From: Archangium violaceum Cb vi76
GTDB lineage: Bacteria; Myxococcota; Myxococcia; Myxococcales; Myxococcaceae
Direction: 5' to 3'
NCBI RefSeq assembly: GCF_000733295.1
Contig: NZ_JPMI01000036.1
Span: 1 to 56,147, forward strand
Length of the DNA: 56,147 nt
The translations under genes and the position numbers were made by a program. This document shows positions 33,537 to 40,787 of the stretch, piece by piece. The notes under the pieces were generated by a model. That model did no database searches. It saw only the letters and a program-made list of their open reading frames with translations, and was not told where the DNA came from. Position 1 is the stretch's first letter; each line of letters opens with the position of its first letter.

Positions 33537-35885
33537 ATGATGCGTAGGCATTCGCATGCACCGGGGGGCGCCCTCCTGGCCCTGCTCCTGCTGTCCACCG
33601 CCGCGCTCTCCCAGTCCAGGTCCGTCCCCCAGACGATGGGTCCCGCTCCTGGAGCCCCGGTGGGGGCCGCTCCCGCGCAGCTCCCCACCGCCGGGCCTGG
33701 GGCGGGCCTGCTTCCCACCCACGACACGACGAGCGCCTTCGCCCTGTGGTGGGGGGAGATCCGCGGCAGCCTCCCCGGACGCATCCGCACGGCCTGCACC
33801 CCCTCTCCCCAACCCGTTCCCGAGATCGCCACCTGGTGCCAGCGGTACCAGGGCCCCTCCGCGACGGAGTTCGACCTGGAGGCGCTGCTCGGCTCGGACG
33901 CGCTGGTGCTGGCCGCGTACTTCAGTGAGCGCAGGGCCTTCTTCCAGGCGCTCGACGAGCTGGACTCGGCGCTGGAGGCCGTGCGGCGCTCGAAGACCGC
34001 TCCCCGCGAGCAACAGGAGGCGGCGCTCACCACGTCGGAGATATTGGACGCGGCCCGGGGCCACACGTCCCTCAACGCGGGCGAGGAGGCCGCCACCAGT
34101 CTGCCGGGCCTGCTGCCGGGGATCGATCTGAACGCCTTCCTGGACCAGGTCTTCACCGGGCTGGCGGGGGCGCTCCAGGAGCGGGCCGAGGCCGAGGCCG
34201 TGCTGTACGTGCTCGTCGAGTTCGACCAGCGCATCTGCAAGCAGGAGGTGAAGGATCAGTGGGGCCAGCGGCAGGGGCACATCCGGGACTGGCTGCCCGC
34301 CACCTGCACCGCGGCGCACAACAACGCGTTCGCCTCCACGCTCGGCGCCGGCGGAGCGGCCTCGCTCGCGCTGCTGCGCAAGACGGTGGAGCAGGATCTC
34401 CGCTCCATCCCCTCGCACCTGGTCTTCGAGGTGGTGTCCCAGGCGGATGGCCGCCGGTACGAGCGGGCCGCGCTGCCCGTCCGGGAGATGGTGGACTCGG
34501 TGGTGACGGGCGTGCACCCGTTGCGCGCGCTGGACACGCTGTCGCGCCGGCTCGAGACGCTCCCCCTGGAGCCGGGTCTGCCCGCCGACGTCTCGCGGCT
34601 CTACACGCAGCTGGCGTGCGTGAGTGGCATGCCCCCCTCCTTCACGCGCTACACCCGGTTGGTGGATGACGCCAACCAGGGCCTCGTTCCCCAGATGGAC
34701 GCGAACGCACGGGGACTGGCCGTGTTGCTGCTCTCGCTGCAGAAGGAGAGCTGCGGCTGGGTGTACGCGCCGGCCGGGAAGCAGTCGCGGTTGAAGATCT
34801 GGGCCGCGCTCGCCCCTCCCCTCTCCGACTCGGCCGAGGGAGTCTTCACCGTGTCGGCGGACCTCCAGCGGCTGGTGGACCTGGCCGGGCGCCTCTCCTC
34901 GGAGGGAGCCCAGGACGGCAGCCCCGCGCGGATCGCCGAGGCCACCCGGTTGCTGGCCCAGCAGGGCGTGTCCGCGCTCGATGCCGCGCAGGTGGCGCTG
35001 GACGGGCTGCTGAGCCTCAACCGGCTGATGGGGACATGGCTGGAGTCCTCGGGGTCCGGGGCTGGCGCCGCGGAGCAGGTGGCGGCGAACCAGAAGGCCC
35101 TGCTCGAGGCCCGGGGCTTCCTGACCTCGTCCCGCGACGTGCTGCGCATGGTGGTGGCGGCGATCGCGAGGGATCTCTCCACCGTCTACCAGTTGCTGCT
35201 CGAGCACCAGGCGCTCTCCAGCAGGACGGATCGGTACAACGACAGCGTGGCGATGCGGTGCGTGCAGGAGGAGGCGTGGAAGGCCCCCGCGGCGGCGGAC
35301 CCGGAGGCCCGCACCTCCGAGTGGCGCTGCGAGCGCCGGCCGTGCATCTGCCTGCCGGAGGGCTTCGGCCGGTACGGCGGCCTGCTGGTGTCGCTCGCCG
35401 ATGCGAAGGACGCGCAGGAGGTGAAGGCCGTGGTGCTCGCCTCGGCCTCGCCGGTGGGCAGCTGGCGGTGGCGGAGCGATCCGGACGTGCACCACTTCGT
35501 CTCGCTGGGCGGCCTGGTGGGGCTGGGCGCCTCCTACTCGCTCTCCGGCCCCCGCGCGGACAGCGTCACGCCCCGGTTGCTGGTGCCCGTCGGCATCGAC
35601 TACCAGATCGGCGGCGCCGGCCTCACCTGGAGCGCGTTCTTCCAGATCATCGATCTGGCGGGCTACACCCAGTTCGTCGGCGTCGAGGAGCGCAAGGCCC
35701 CACGGGTGATGGAGGCGGTCAGCCCCGGCCTGTGGCTCAAGGGATTGATCCCCAGGACCCCGGTCTCGCTCTCGGTGGGCGCGGCGTATGACCTCGACGC
35801 GGGTGGCGTGACGCCGGCTCCGTCCTGGCGCTTCAGCGCGGGCGTCTCGATCGAGGCGCCCCTGTTCCTCCTCTACCGGAACTGA
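33537..35885 (+). CDS. Large exported protein of unknown family, possibly outer-membrane
   Basis: 782 residues from ATG 33537 behind GAAAGGA. Signal peptide MMRRHSHAPGGALLALLLLSTAALS. Residues about 60-580 are mostly helical with scattered cysteines (IRTACTPS, IATWCQRY, RICKQEV, PATCTAAH). A short Cys-rich knot sits near 600-620 (WRCERRPCICLPEGFG). The last 150 residues alternate short beta strands with Gly and aromatics (SLGGLVGLGASYSL, GIDYQIGGAGLTWSAFFQ, SVGAAYDL, FSAGVSIEAPLFLLY), which looks like a small beta-barrel or beta-sandwich end. I do not recognise the family. It is probably co-transcribed with the protease just upstream. Confidence 0.72.
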   Translation: MMRRHSHAPGGALLALLLLSTAALSQSRSVPQTMGPAPGAPVGAAPAQLPTAGPGAGLLPTHDTTSAFALWWGEIRGSLPGRIRTACTPSPQPVPEIATWCQRYQGPSATEFDLEALLGSDALVLAAYFSERRAFFQALDELDSALEAVRRSKTAPREQQEAALTTSEILDAARGHTSLNAGEEAATSLPGLLPGIDLNAFLDQVFTGLAGALQERAEAEAVLYVLVEFDQRICKQEVKDQWGQRQGHIRDWLPATCTAAHNNAFASTLGAGGAASLALLRKTVEQDLRSIPSHLVFEVVSQADGRRYERAALPVREMVDSVVTGVHPLRALDTLSRRLETLPLEPGLPADVSRLYTQLACVSGMPPSFTRYTRLVDDANQGLVPQMDANARGLAVLLLSLQKESCGWVYAPAGKQSRLKIWAALAPPLSDSAEGVFTVSADLQRLVDLAGRLSSEGAQDGSPARIAEATRLLAQQGVSALDAAQVALDGLLSLNRLMGTWLESSGSGAGAAEQVAANQKALLEARGFLTSSRDVLRMVVAAIARDLSTVYQLLLEHQALSSRTDRYNDSVAMRCVQEEAWKAPAAADPEARTSEWRCERRPCICLPEGFGRYGGLLVSLADAKDAQEVKAVVLASASPVGSWRWRSDPDVHHFVSLGGLVGLGASYSLSGPRADSVTPRLLVPVGIDYQIGGAGLTWSAFFQIIDLAGYTQFVGVEERKAPRVMEAVSPGLWLKGLIPRTPVSLSVGAAYDLDAGGVTPAPSWRFSAGVSIEAPLFLLYRN

Positions 35886-35895
35886 GGCCGCCCGA

Positions 35896-35924
35896 GGCCC
35901 CCTCCCCTGCTCCCCGAGGGGGCC
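35896..35924. terminator. Hairpin after the 782-residue protein gene
   Basis: GGCCCCCTC and GAGGGGGCC pair perfectly (9 bp) with an 11-base loop, 11 bases after the stop. No T-tract, so it would act as a weak terminator or an mRNA 3' end stabiliser. Confidence 0.5.
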
Positions 35925-35929
35925 ATTCC

Positions 35930-36099
35930 ACCCGGGCAACCCCCCCAAATCACCCGGGTAGTATCCAAACAGCCGGATATTACCCGGAGAATATCCCTTG
36001 ATGCTTTATTTTGCCCGGGTGATATTCGGATTCATGGATTTCACCCTGTGGGAATTCTTTCTACCCGGGTGGTTTTGGGTCCAGACAAAGGAGCCGGGT
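35930..36099 (+). promoter_or_regulatory. Array of five ACCCGGGT-type operator sites before the DUF2239 gene
   Basis: Cores at 35930 (ACCCGGGC), 35952 (ACCCGGGT), 35982 (ACCCGGAG), 36013 (GCCCGGGT) and 36063 (ACCCGGGT), plus a half-like AGCCGGGT at 36092 just before the start codon. Start-to-start spacings are 22, 30, 31 and 50 bases, near 2, 3, 3 and 5 helical turns, so all face one side of the DNA. Flanks are A/T-rich and several cores sit in a wider palindrome; the clearest is GGATATT-(8)-AATATCC at 35975-35996. This strongly suggests cooperative binding of a dimeric regulator over the promoter. Confidence 0.7.
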
Positions 36100-36741
36100 A
36101 TGGGCGAGGAGAAACAGAGGAATTACACGGGCTTCGCGGGCCACCGGCTCCTCGCGTCGGGAGAGCTGACCGAGGTCGCCCTGAAGGCCAAGGAGCGGCT
36201 GGACCGGGGAGACAGCGCGCCGATCCTGATCTTCGAGGACGAGACGGGCACGCCGGTGGACCTGGACTTCCGGGGGTCGCTGTACGAGTTCCTGGACAAG
36301 CTGGAGAAGAAGCGGGCCCGGCGGGTCGAGGCCGAGCAGGCCGTGGAGGAGACCCGGCGGTCCGGTCCGGGCCGGCCGAAGCTGGGAGTCGTCTCCCGGG
36401 AGGTGTCGCTCCTCCCCCGCCACTGGGACTGGCTCAACTCGCAGCCGGGTGGGGCCTCGGTGACGCTGCGCAAGCTCGTCGAGGAGGCGAAGCGCAACAG
36501 CGCGGGCGCGGATCGGGCCCGGCGCTCCCAGGAAGCCGCCTACAAGTTCATGACCCTCATGGCGGGAGACTTCCCCGGCTACGAGGAGGCCTCGCGGGCC
36601 TTCTTCGCGAATGACTCCGAGCGCCTCGAGCAGCTCATCCAGCCCTGGCCGGAAGACGTCCGGGAGCACCTCCGGCGATTGGTGGCGATCGCCCGGAAGG
36701 ATCTGGAGAATGCCGCCCGTGAAGATCGGGTGCGCCGGTGA
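36100..36741 (+). CDS. DUF2239 family protein
   Basis: 213 residues from ATG 36100, set by an ideal AAAGGAG ribosome site six bases upstream; an earlier in-frame TTG at 35998 lies inside the operator array and is unlikely. The DUF2239 pattern is clear: YTGFAGHRLLASGELTEVALKAKE, ILIFEDETGTPVDLDFRG, then GPGRPKLGVVSREVSLLPRHWDWLNSQPGGASVTLRKLVEEA and AAYKFMTLMAGDFPGYEEASRAFFANDS. The function is not established. The basic GRPKLG segment followed by a short helix-turn-like REVSLLPRHWDWL looks DNA-binding, and the repeated sites upstream suggest it may regulate itself. That is inference. Confidence 0.9.
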   Translation: MGEEKQRNYTGFAGHRLLASGELTEVALKAKERLDRGDSAPILIFEDETGTPVDLDFRGSLYEFLDKLEKKRARRVEAEQAVEETRRSGPGRPKLGVVSREVSLLPRHWDWLNSQPGGASVTLRKLVEEAKRNSAGADRARRSQEAAYKFMTLMAGDFPGYEEASRAFFANDSERLEQLIQPWPEDVREHLRRLVAIARKDLENAAREDRVRR

Positions 36742-36843
36742 GACTGCTCACCTGAGCGCTGTCCGGAGGGGACCCGCTTGGCCGGCGGGGCCATGTCCCT
36801 CCTATGATCTCCTCTGGTCGCCAGCCGCCAGAGGGGGAGCGAG

Positions 36844-38145
36844 ATGGAAACCCGGCCCAGCGTCGCAAGCCACGTGGCGGATTCGGAGCGGGTCCAACGC
36901 GGCATCCAGGGTGTCGCGGGGATGGGGGCGTCCGTCGCCAACCTCGCGTTGCTCCTCTCGGTCTGGGGACAGTGGTCCGCGGTCCTCGCCGTCGCGGGGG
37001 TGAGCGTGGTGCTCACCCTGTTCAACGCCGTCCTGGCCGAGCGGCTCGTGCCGCGGATCGGCCGCGCCCGGGCGGAGGCGATCCGGATGGGCATCAACGC
37101 GGCGGGCATCTGCCTCATTGGCATCCACACCCGGTGGCACGTGCTGCTCTGGGTCTTCGTGCCCTACAACATGCTCTGGTACTTCGGGCTCGACTCGTGG
37201 GTCCGTCCGCGCATGGCCATCTATCTGATGTCCATCGACGGAGTGGCCCTGGCCACCGGCGCCGAGCCCGCCACGGTCCTGTCCTTCTCCATCATTGGCA
37301 TCTTCGGATACCTGGTGTCCGAGAAGCGCGGGGCCCTGCTGACGGAGAAGAACCTGGAGCTGGGGCGGACCCACCAGGAGTTGCAGCAGCTGCACCAGCG
37401 GGCGCTCGAGCAGGAGCGGCTCTCCAGCCTGGGGCTGATGGCGGCGAGCGTGGCGCATGAGATCAACAACCCGATGAGCTACGTGACGAGCAACGTCGAC
37501 TCGCTGCTCCAGGACATGAGGGACGAGCCGAACCTCTCCGCGCCACTGAAGGAGTACGTGGACGACGTGCTCCCCGCGACGCTGGACGGCATCAAACGGG
37601 TGAACTCCATCGTCTCGGATCTGCGCCGCTTCTCGCGCGGGGATTTCGAGGGCTACAGCTCCTACGACTTCAACGCCGAGGTGCGGACGGCGCTGCGCAT
37701 CGCGCGGATCCAACTCGGCCATGTGCGGGTGGAGCAGGCGCTGGAGGACGTGGGAGCGGTGGTGGGCCGTCCGCGGCAGCTCGTGCAGGTGTTGGTGAAC
37801 CTGCTGGTCAACGCGGGGCAGGCCACCCCGGCGGGCGGAGTGGTGCGTCTGGCCTGCCGGAACGAGGGCGCCCTGGTGCGCGTGGAGGTGCGCGACACCG
37901 GCTCGGGCATGTCCGAGGAGCCGAAGCGGCACCTCTTCGAGCCGTTCTTCACCACCAAGCCCGCCGGGTTGGGCACGGGGCTGGGGCTGTCCGTGGTGCA
38001 GGGCATCATCAAGGCCCATGGCGGCCGCATCGAGGTGGAGAGCGAGCTGGGCAAGGGCACGTGCTTCACCATCGAGCTGCCGAAGGTGCCGACGGTGCCT
38101 CCGGAGAAGGGCTCGGGCGGGGACCTGCGCGCGGCGGGCCATTGA
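36844..38145 (+). CDS. Sensor histidine kinase with multi-span membrane domain
   Basis: 433 residues from ATG 36844 behind GGGGGAG. Residues 25-165 hold about five membrane segments with no large loop, so sensing is probably within the membrane. A coiled segment (LELGRTHQELQQLHQRALEQERL) leads to the dimerisation helix with the phospho-acceptor H205 in VAHEINNPMSYV. The ATPase domain shows the N box LVNLLVNAGQAT, G1 DTGSGM, F box FEPFFTTKP and G2 GLGTGLGLSVV. No response regulator is adjacent, so it is an orphan kinase, common in myxobacteria. It follows the DUF2239 gene by about 100 bases. Confidence 0.95.
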   Translation: METRPSVASHVADSERVQRGIQGVAGMGASVANLALLLSVWGQWSAVLAVAGVSVVLTLFNAVLAERLVPRIGRARAEAIRMGINAAGICLIGIHTRWHVLLWVFVPYNMLWYFGLDSWVRPRMAIYLMSIDGVALATGAEPATVLSFSIIGIFGYLVSEKRGALLTEKNLELGRTHQELQQLHQRALEQERLSSLGLMAASVAHEINNPMSYVTSNVDSLLQDMRDEPNLSAPLKEYVDDVLPATLDGIKRVNSIVSDLRRFSRGDFEGYSSYDFNAEVRTALRIARIQLGHVRVEQALEDVGAVVGRPRQLVQVLVNLLVNAGQATPAGGVVRLACRNEGALVRVEVRDTGSGMSEEPKRHLFEPFFTTKPAGLGTGLGLSVVQGIIKAHGGRIEVESELGKGTCFTIELPKVPTVPPEKGSGGDLRAAGH

Positions 38146-38280
38146 CCGGAGACAGAGGCCTGTTCGCCAGGAGGCACTTGGGGGCCCGGACCACCGGTGG
38201 GGGTTAGCGGACTCCCCTGCTCCGCGCCAGCTTGTCTCCCGAGACGGATTGGGGCACGTGTATCCGCGGGAGGAAGAACC

Positions 38281-38655
38281 ATGAGACAGGTACTGATCGC
38301 CACCGTCCTGGCCGCGACGCTGCTGGGGACGGGCTGTGTGAACCGGCGGCAGGCGGCGGGCGTGTACGTGGACGAGCCGATGGTGGAGCTCGGCGTCTTC
38401 ACCCGTGTGAGCAAGAAGGAGGGAAATGCCTGGGTGTTCGACCCGATGGCTCCCTGGGAGAAGAAGGTGCGCGTCTGGGTGACGCCCGACACGAGCGTGG
38501 TGGAGAACGGCATCCAGACCGAGCTGAGCGCGGTCAAGGCGGGCCGGAAGGTCCGCCTCGTCTACGAGCTCCGGCGCGATGGGACCGGCGTGGCCGAGCG
38601 CATCGACATCATCGGCAAGGTGTCGGGCGAGGAGCTGCCCGACACCGACACTTGA
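38281..38655 (+). CDS. Small predicted lipoprotein
   Basis: 124 residues from ATG 38281 behind GGAGGAAG. Signal MRQVLIATVLAATLLGTGC with lipobox LGTG-C and Val at +2. The mature part is beta-rich (VYVDEPMVELGVFTRVSKKEG, KKVRVWVTPDTSVVENG, GRKVRLVYELRRDGTGVAERIDIIG), in length and pattern like a small OB- or SH3-like domain. Family not recognised. It ends 65 bases before the TetR operator palindrome. Confidence 0.78.
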   Translation: MRQVLIATVLAATLLGTGCVNRRQAAGVYVDEPMVELGVFTRVSKKEGNAWVFDPMAPWEKKVRVWVTPDTSVVENGIQTELSAVKAGRKVRLVYELRRDGTGVAERIDIIGKVSGEELPDTDT

Positions 38656-38701
38656 GGCTCGGCGGAGGCGTGGATGCCGTTTCGCTGGACCCGGAACCGG
38701 A

Positions 38702-38740
38702 GATTCGTTAAACATGTTCATTGAACGTGTCCAACGAATC
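38702..38740. promoter_or_regulatory. 39-bp imperfect palindrome covering the TetR start region
   Basis: Left arm GATTCGTTAAACATGTTCA (38702-38720) and right arm TGAACGTGTCCAACGAATC (38722-38740) match at 16 of 19 positions about a single T. It covers both possible start codons of the TetR gene (TTG 38721, GTG 38727), so it is very likely the regulator's own operator and would block transcription or translation start directly. Confidence 0.7.
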
Positions 38741-39377
38741 GAAATCCCAGAAGCAGACGGGCGTCCGGGCGACGCAGAAGGCGGCCACCGGCCAGGCGGT
38801 GCTGGAAGCGGCTCGCGAGGAGTTCGAGCGCGTGGGCTTCGAGGCGGCGAACCTGCGCGCCATCGCGGCGCGGGCCGGGGTGTCCGCCGGGACGGTGCTC
38901 CACCACTACGGTGACAAGCGGGAGCTGCTCCACGCCGCCCTCTTCGATGACCTCGAGGAGACGCTGCGGCAGGCCTTGGAGGGGCTCGGCCCGGGGCCGC
39001 TGGAGAAGCAGCTGTCCGCGCTGACGCGCACCGTGTTCGGGTACTACCAGCGGAGACCGAAGCTCTCGCGCACCCTGCTCAAGGAGTCGCTCTTCGCGGA
39101 CGAGCCGTGGGCCGGGAAGTTCACCGCCCAGGTCGGCGGGGTGCATGGGGCGATCGCTCGGCTGGCCCAGGAGGCGAGCGCGCGAGGCGAGCTCCGGCCC
39201 GGCGTGGATGGCGCGCTCTTCGGTGCCGCGTACTTCTCGTTCTTCTATTTCGCCCTCATCTCGTGGGTGCAGGGCGCGCACCCCGCCCCCGTCGCCATGG
39301 TGGAGCGCCTGATCGGCCAGCACCTCGAGGGCCTTCGTCCCCCCAGCAGCCTGTCACCCCGGAGGAAAGAGCGATGA
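38727..39377 (+). CDS. TetR/AcrR family regulator (hydrolase operon)
   Basis: About 216 residues from GTG 38727 (TTG 38721 is the alternative). N-terminal HTH: ATGQAVLEAAREEFERVGFEAANLRAIAARAGVSAGTVLHHYGDKRELLHAAL, the classic TetR layout with helix 3 as the reading helix. The ligand-binding helical domain follows (residues 75-200). No Shine-Dalgarno is visible before either start, and the operator palindrome covers them, so the mRNA may be leaderless. The stop overlaps the hydrolase ATG as ATGA, so the two genes are coupled. Confidence 0.9.
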   Translation: MSNESKSQKQTGVRATQKAATGQAVLEAAREEFERVGFEAANLRAIAARAGVSAGTVLHHYGDKRELLHAALFDDLEETLRQALEGLGPGPLEKQLSALTRTVFGYYQRRPKLSRTLLKESLFADEPWAGKFTAQVGGVHGAIARLAQEASARGELRPGVDGALFGAAYFSFFYFALISWVQGAHPAPVAMVERLIGQHLEGLRPPSSLSPRRKER

Positions 39378-40252
39378 TGAAGTCCGCGTTCAGAGGCGAG
39401 CAGGCCAAGGCCGTTCTCTCCCAGTGGTTCGATCGCTTCCGTGATCGGCTGAAGGTGCCGACGGAGAGCCGGACGGTGAAGACCCGTTTCGGAGACACGC
39501 ACGTGCTCGTCGGCGGTCCCGAGGGCGCTCCGAACCTGGTGCTGCTCCATGGGGCGCTCGCGAGCTCGGCGCACGTGCTCAGCGAGCTGGCCCCGCTGCT
39601 CGAGCGGTTCCGGATCCACGCGGTGGACATCGTCGGGCAGTCGGTGAAGAGCGCGGATGCACGGCCCTCGGTGACCAACAACGAGTACGGCGAGTGGTTG
39701 AAGGACGTGCTCGATGGGCTGTCGCTCGAGCGCACGCACGTGGTGGGCGTGAGCTGGGGCGGCTTCGTGGCGATCCGGCTCGCGGCGTACGCGCCCGAGC
39801 GCATCCAGCGGCTGGCCCTGCTCGTTCCCGCGGGCATGGTGAATGGCTCGCACTGGGAAGGGTTCACCAAGGTGGGCCTCCCGATGATGCTGTACCGGAT
39901 GTCCCCGACGAAGCGGCGCCTGGAGGCCTTCGTCCGCTACATGCTCACGACCACGGATGACGACTGGGTGCCCTACCTGGGCGATGCCCTCCGCTCGTTC
40001 AACATGGACATGCGGGTGCCCGCGCTCGCGAAGCCGGAGGAGCTCGCGCGGTTGAAGGCGCCCACGCTCGTGCTCGGAGCGGACCTGGACGTGAGCTTCC
40101 CGGGACAGCGGCTCCTCGCCCGTGCGCCCGAGCTGTTCTCCACCCTCGCCGACACGGAGCTCATCAAGGATTGCCGGCACTGCCCGCCGACCACGGACGC
40201 CTTCCGGCACTGGCTGTCGGAGCGCATCAGCGGCTTCCTGCTCGCGAGCTGA
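39374..40252 (+). CDS. Alpha/beta hydrolase
   Basis: 292 residues from ATG 39374 behind GGAGG. Core motifs: oxyanion region VLLHGALASS, nucleophile S127 in GVSWGG, Asp in LVLGADLDVSFPGQRL and a late His in IKDCRHCPPTTDAFRHWL. The fold and length fit esterase/haloperoxidase-like hydrolases. Coupling to a TetR regulator suggests that its substrate, or a related small ester or lactone, is the inducer. Substrate not predictable. Confidence 0.92.
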   Translation: MMKSAFRGEQAKAVLSQWFDRFRDRLKVPTESRTVKTRFGDTHVLVGGPEGAPNLVLLHGALASSAHVLSELAPLLERFRIHAVDIVGQSVKSADARPSVTNNEYGEWLKDVLDGLSLERTHVVGVSWGGFVAIRLAAYAPERIQRLALLVPAGMVNGSHWEGFTKVGLPMMLYRMSPTKRRLEAFVRYMLTTTDDDWVPYLGDALRSFNMDMRVPALAKPEELARLKAPTLVLGADLDVSFPGQRLLARAPELFSTLADTELIKDCRHCPPTTDAFRHWLSERISGFLLAS

Positions 40253-40271
40253 CGCGCGCCCGTCTCTTCCA

Positions 40272-40297
40272 TGATGGGACTCAGGTGCGTCCCATCA
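40272..40297. terminator. Hairpin between convergent hydrolase and permease genes
   Basis: TGATGGGAC and GTCCCATCA pair perfectly around an eight-base loop, 20 bases after the hydrolase stop and overlapping the permease stop. No T-tract; weak terminator at best. Confidence 0.4.
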
Positions 40298-40787
40298 GCA
40301 AGGGCCCGAGCGCATGCGCCAGCAGCCCGGCCACGGGGGGAAGCACGAGTGACGCCAGCAGCCGCAGCCCCGTCAACCTGCCACCGTACATGGCGACCTC
40401 CATCGGCAGGCGGATGAAGGACAGCATGGACAGCGAGGTCAGGTAGGTGACGACCACGCCAAGCCCCGCTCCGGAGCGCACCAGCGCCGCCGCCAGGGGC
40501 ATGCCAATGGGTCCTCCCCCCGGCGTGAGCGCACCCGCCACCCACGCCACTCCGATTCCCTTCCATCCCGCCTCGTCGGACAGCCAGTTCGCCACCAGCT
40601 CGCGCGGCAACAACACCTGCACGAAGCCGGTCAGCACGAAGACCACCACCAGCAGAGGCAGCAGGGTCACGCTCTCCTGCCCTCCCCGCTTCAGCCCCTC
40701 GTAGACCAGCGGCCAGCCCCCTTTCCAGGCCGCCAGCCCCACCACCCCCACCAGCATCAACCCGATGACGAGCAGTGCGCCCTTCAT
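40281..40787 (-). CDS. Membrane permease, ArsP/DUF318-like half
   Basis: 168 residues with about five membrane segments (ALLVIGLMLVGVVGLAAW, LLPLLVVVFVLTGFVQVLL, VAWVAGALTPGGGPIGMPLAAALV, VVVTYLTSLSMLSF, LLASLVLPPVAGLLAHAL). The ALTPGGGPIGMPLAAAL loop is the conserved P/G-rich signature of ArsP/DUF318-type permeases; the protein is about half the length of full ArsP, so it may form dimers. Its start overlaps the stop of the preceding enzyme gene as ATGA, so it belongs to the TetR-controlled operon and may export a substrate or product of that enzyme. Confidence 0.8.
   Translation of the reverse strand: MKGALLVIGLMLVGVVGLAAWKGGWPLVYEGLKRGGQESVTLLPLLVVVFVLTGFVQVLLPRELVANWLSDEAGWKGIGVAWVAGALTPGGGPIGMPLAAALVRSGAGLGVVVTYLTSLSMLSFIRLPMEVAMYGGRLTGLRLLASLVLPPVAGLLAHALGPLLMGRT

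Noticed and set aside
32478-35948. 1156-codon - strand frame
   Set aside because: Antisense of the protease and the 782-residue protein gene. Composition is Gly/Arg/His-rich with no recognisable motif, whereas the + strand has signal peptide, ribosome site and catalytic motifs.
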